Shown here: positions 64,000 through 64,000 of the stretch, piece by piece
Layout: each line of letters starts with the position of its first letter
How positions within the stretch are numbered: the stretch's first letter is position 1
Origin: Streptomyces durocortorensis
Lineage (GTDB): Bacteria > Actinomycetota > Actinomycetes > Streptomycetales > Streptomycetaceae
Length of the DNA stretch: 64,000 nucleotides
Direction of reading: 5' to 3'
NCBI RefSeq assembly: GCF_031760065.1
Contig: NZ_CP134500.1
Coordinates: 2,666,001-2,730,000 of the forward strand
Notes under the pieces: generated by a model
Told to the model about the DNA's origin: nothing
Database searches by the model: none
Seen by the model: the letters and a program-made list of their open reading frames with translations, nothing else
Made by a program: the position numbers and the translations under genes

Positions 64000-64000
64000 C

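Overview
The window is a chromosomal segment of a Streptomyces (actinomycete, about 70% G+C, strong G/C third-position bias). The reasons are gene content and order: bldA, ndh, ppx, a DUF501 gene, divIC, eno, two resuscitation-promoting factors, a P450, mazG, an STK and mfd. From memory this closely follows the core region around SCO3070-SCO3115 of S. coelicolor. No phage, plasmid or CRISPR is present. Accessory patches interrupt the core.

Left part (1-15.7 kb): the 3' end of an APC permease; a four-gene plus-strand group encoding three Roadblock/LC7-type proteins and one DUF4388-like protein; a membrane protein; an RpiR regulator; a less biased three-gene accessory cassette (5.3-8.8 kb) of cell-wall-enzyme relatives (DUF1906/lysozyme-like protein, small membrane protein, Tat-exported M15 relative lacking its metal ligands); a short membrane protein behind a 12-bp palindrome; cystathionine beta-synthase; an SGNH hydrolase; a thiolase; small hypotheticals.

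Middle (15.7-40.8 kb): Bax-inhibitor-1 protein; bldA, the tRNA-Leu(UAA) that reads UUA codons; an FtsX-type ABC exporter; a cyclopropane-fatty-acid synthase homologue carrying an in-frame dispersed repeat; type II NADH dehydrogenase with two Rex-like operators; the ppx-DUF501-divIC-eno block; rpfA behind a ydaO/c-di-AMP riboswitch; rpfC; a P450 coupled to a Sel1-repeat P-loop protein; mazG; a SurA-like lipoprotein; a kinase coupled to a membrane protein; and an orphan N6-adenine methylase-like protein with its own HTH and specificity-like tail. In the recognised genes I found a single in-frame TTA codon, in the Roadblock gene at 2051, so that gene is a predicted bldA target.

Right part (40.9-64 kb): lipoproteins and acetyltransferases, with IS481, GntR and HATPase remnants; mfd; a second, inverted FtsX-type ABC exporter paralogous to the first; MFS exporter; ArsR-VOC pair with a palindromic operator; a terpene synthase running directly into the remains of a P450; an M23 peptidase, FHA protein and transmembrane kinase in which the peptidase and the kinase both end in I36-like disulphide domains; a DivIVA/FilP-like coiled coil; and, running off the right edge, a collagen-like deaminase-SUKH-4 protein.

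Most interesting for follow-up: the Roadblock/DUF4388 operon with its TTA codon, the M23-FHA-kinase cassette, the terpene synthase/P450 deletion junction, the deaminase-SUKH fusion and the orphan HPPF methylase.
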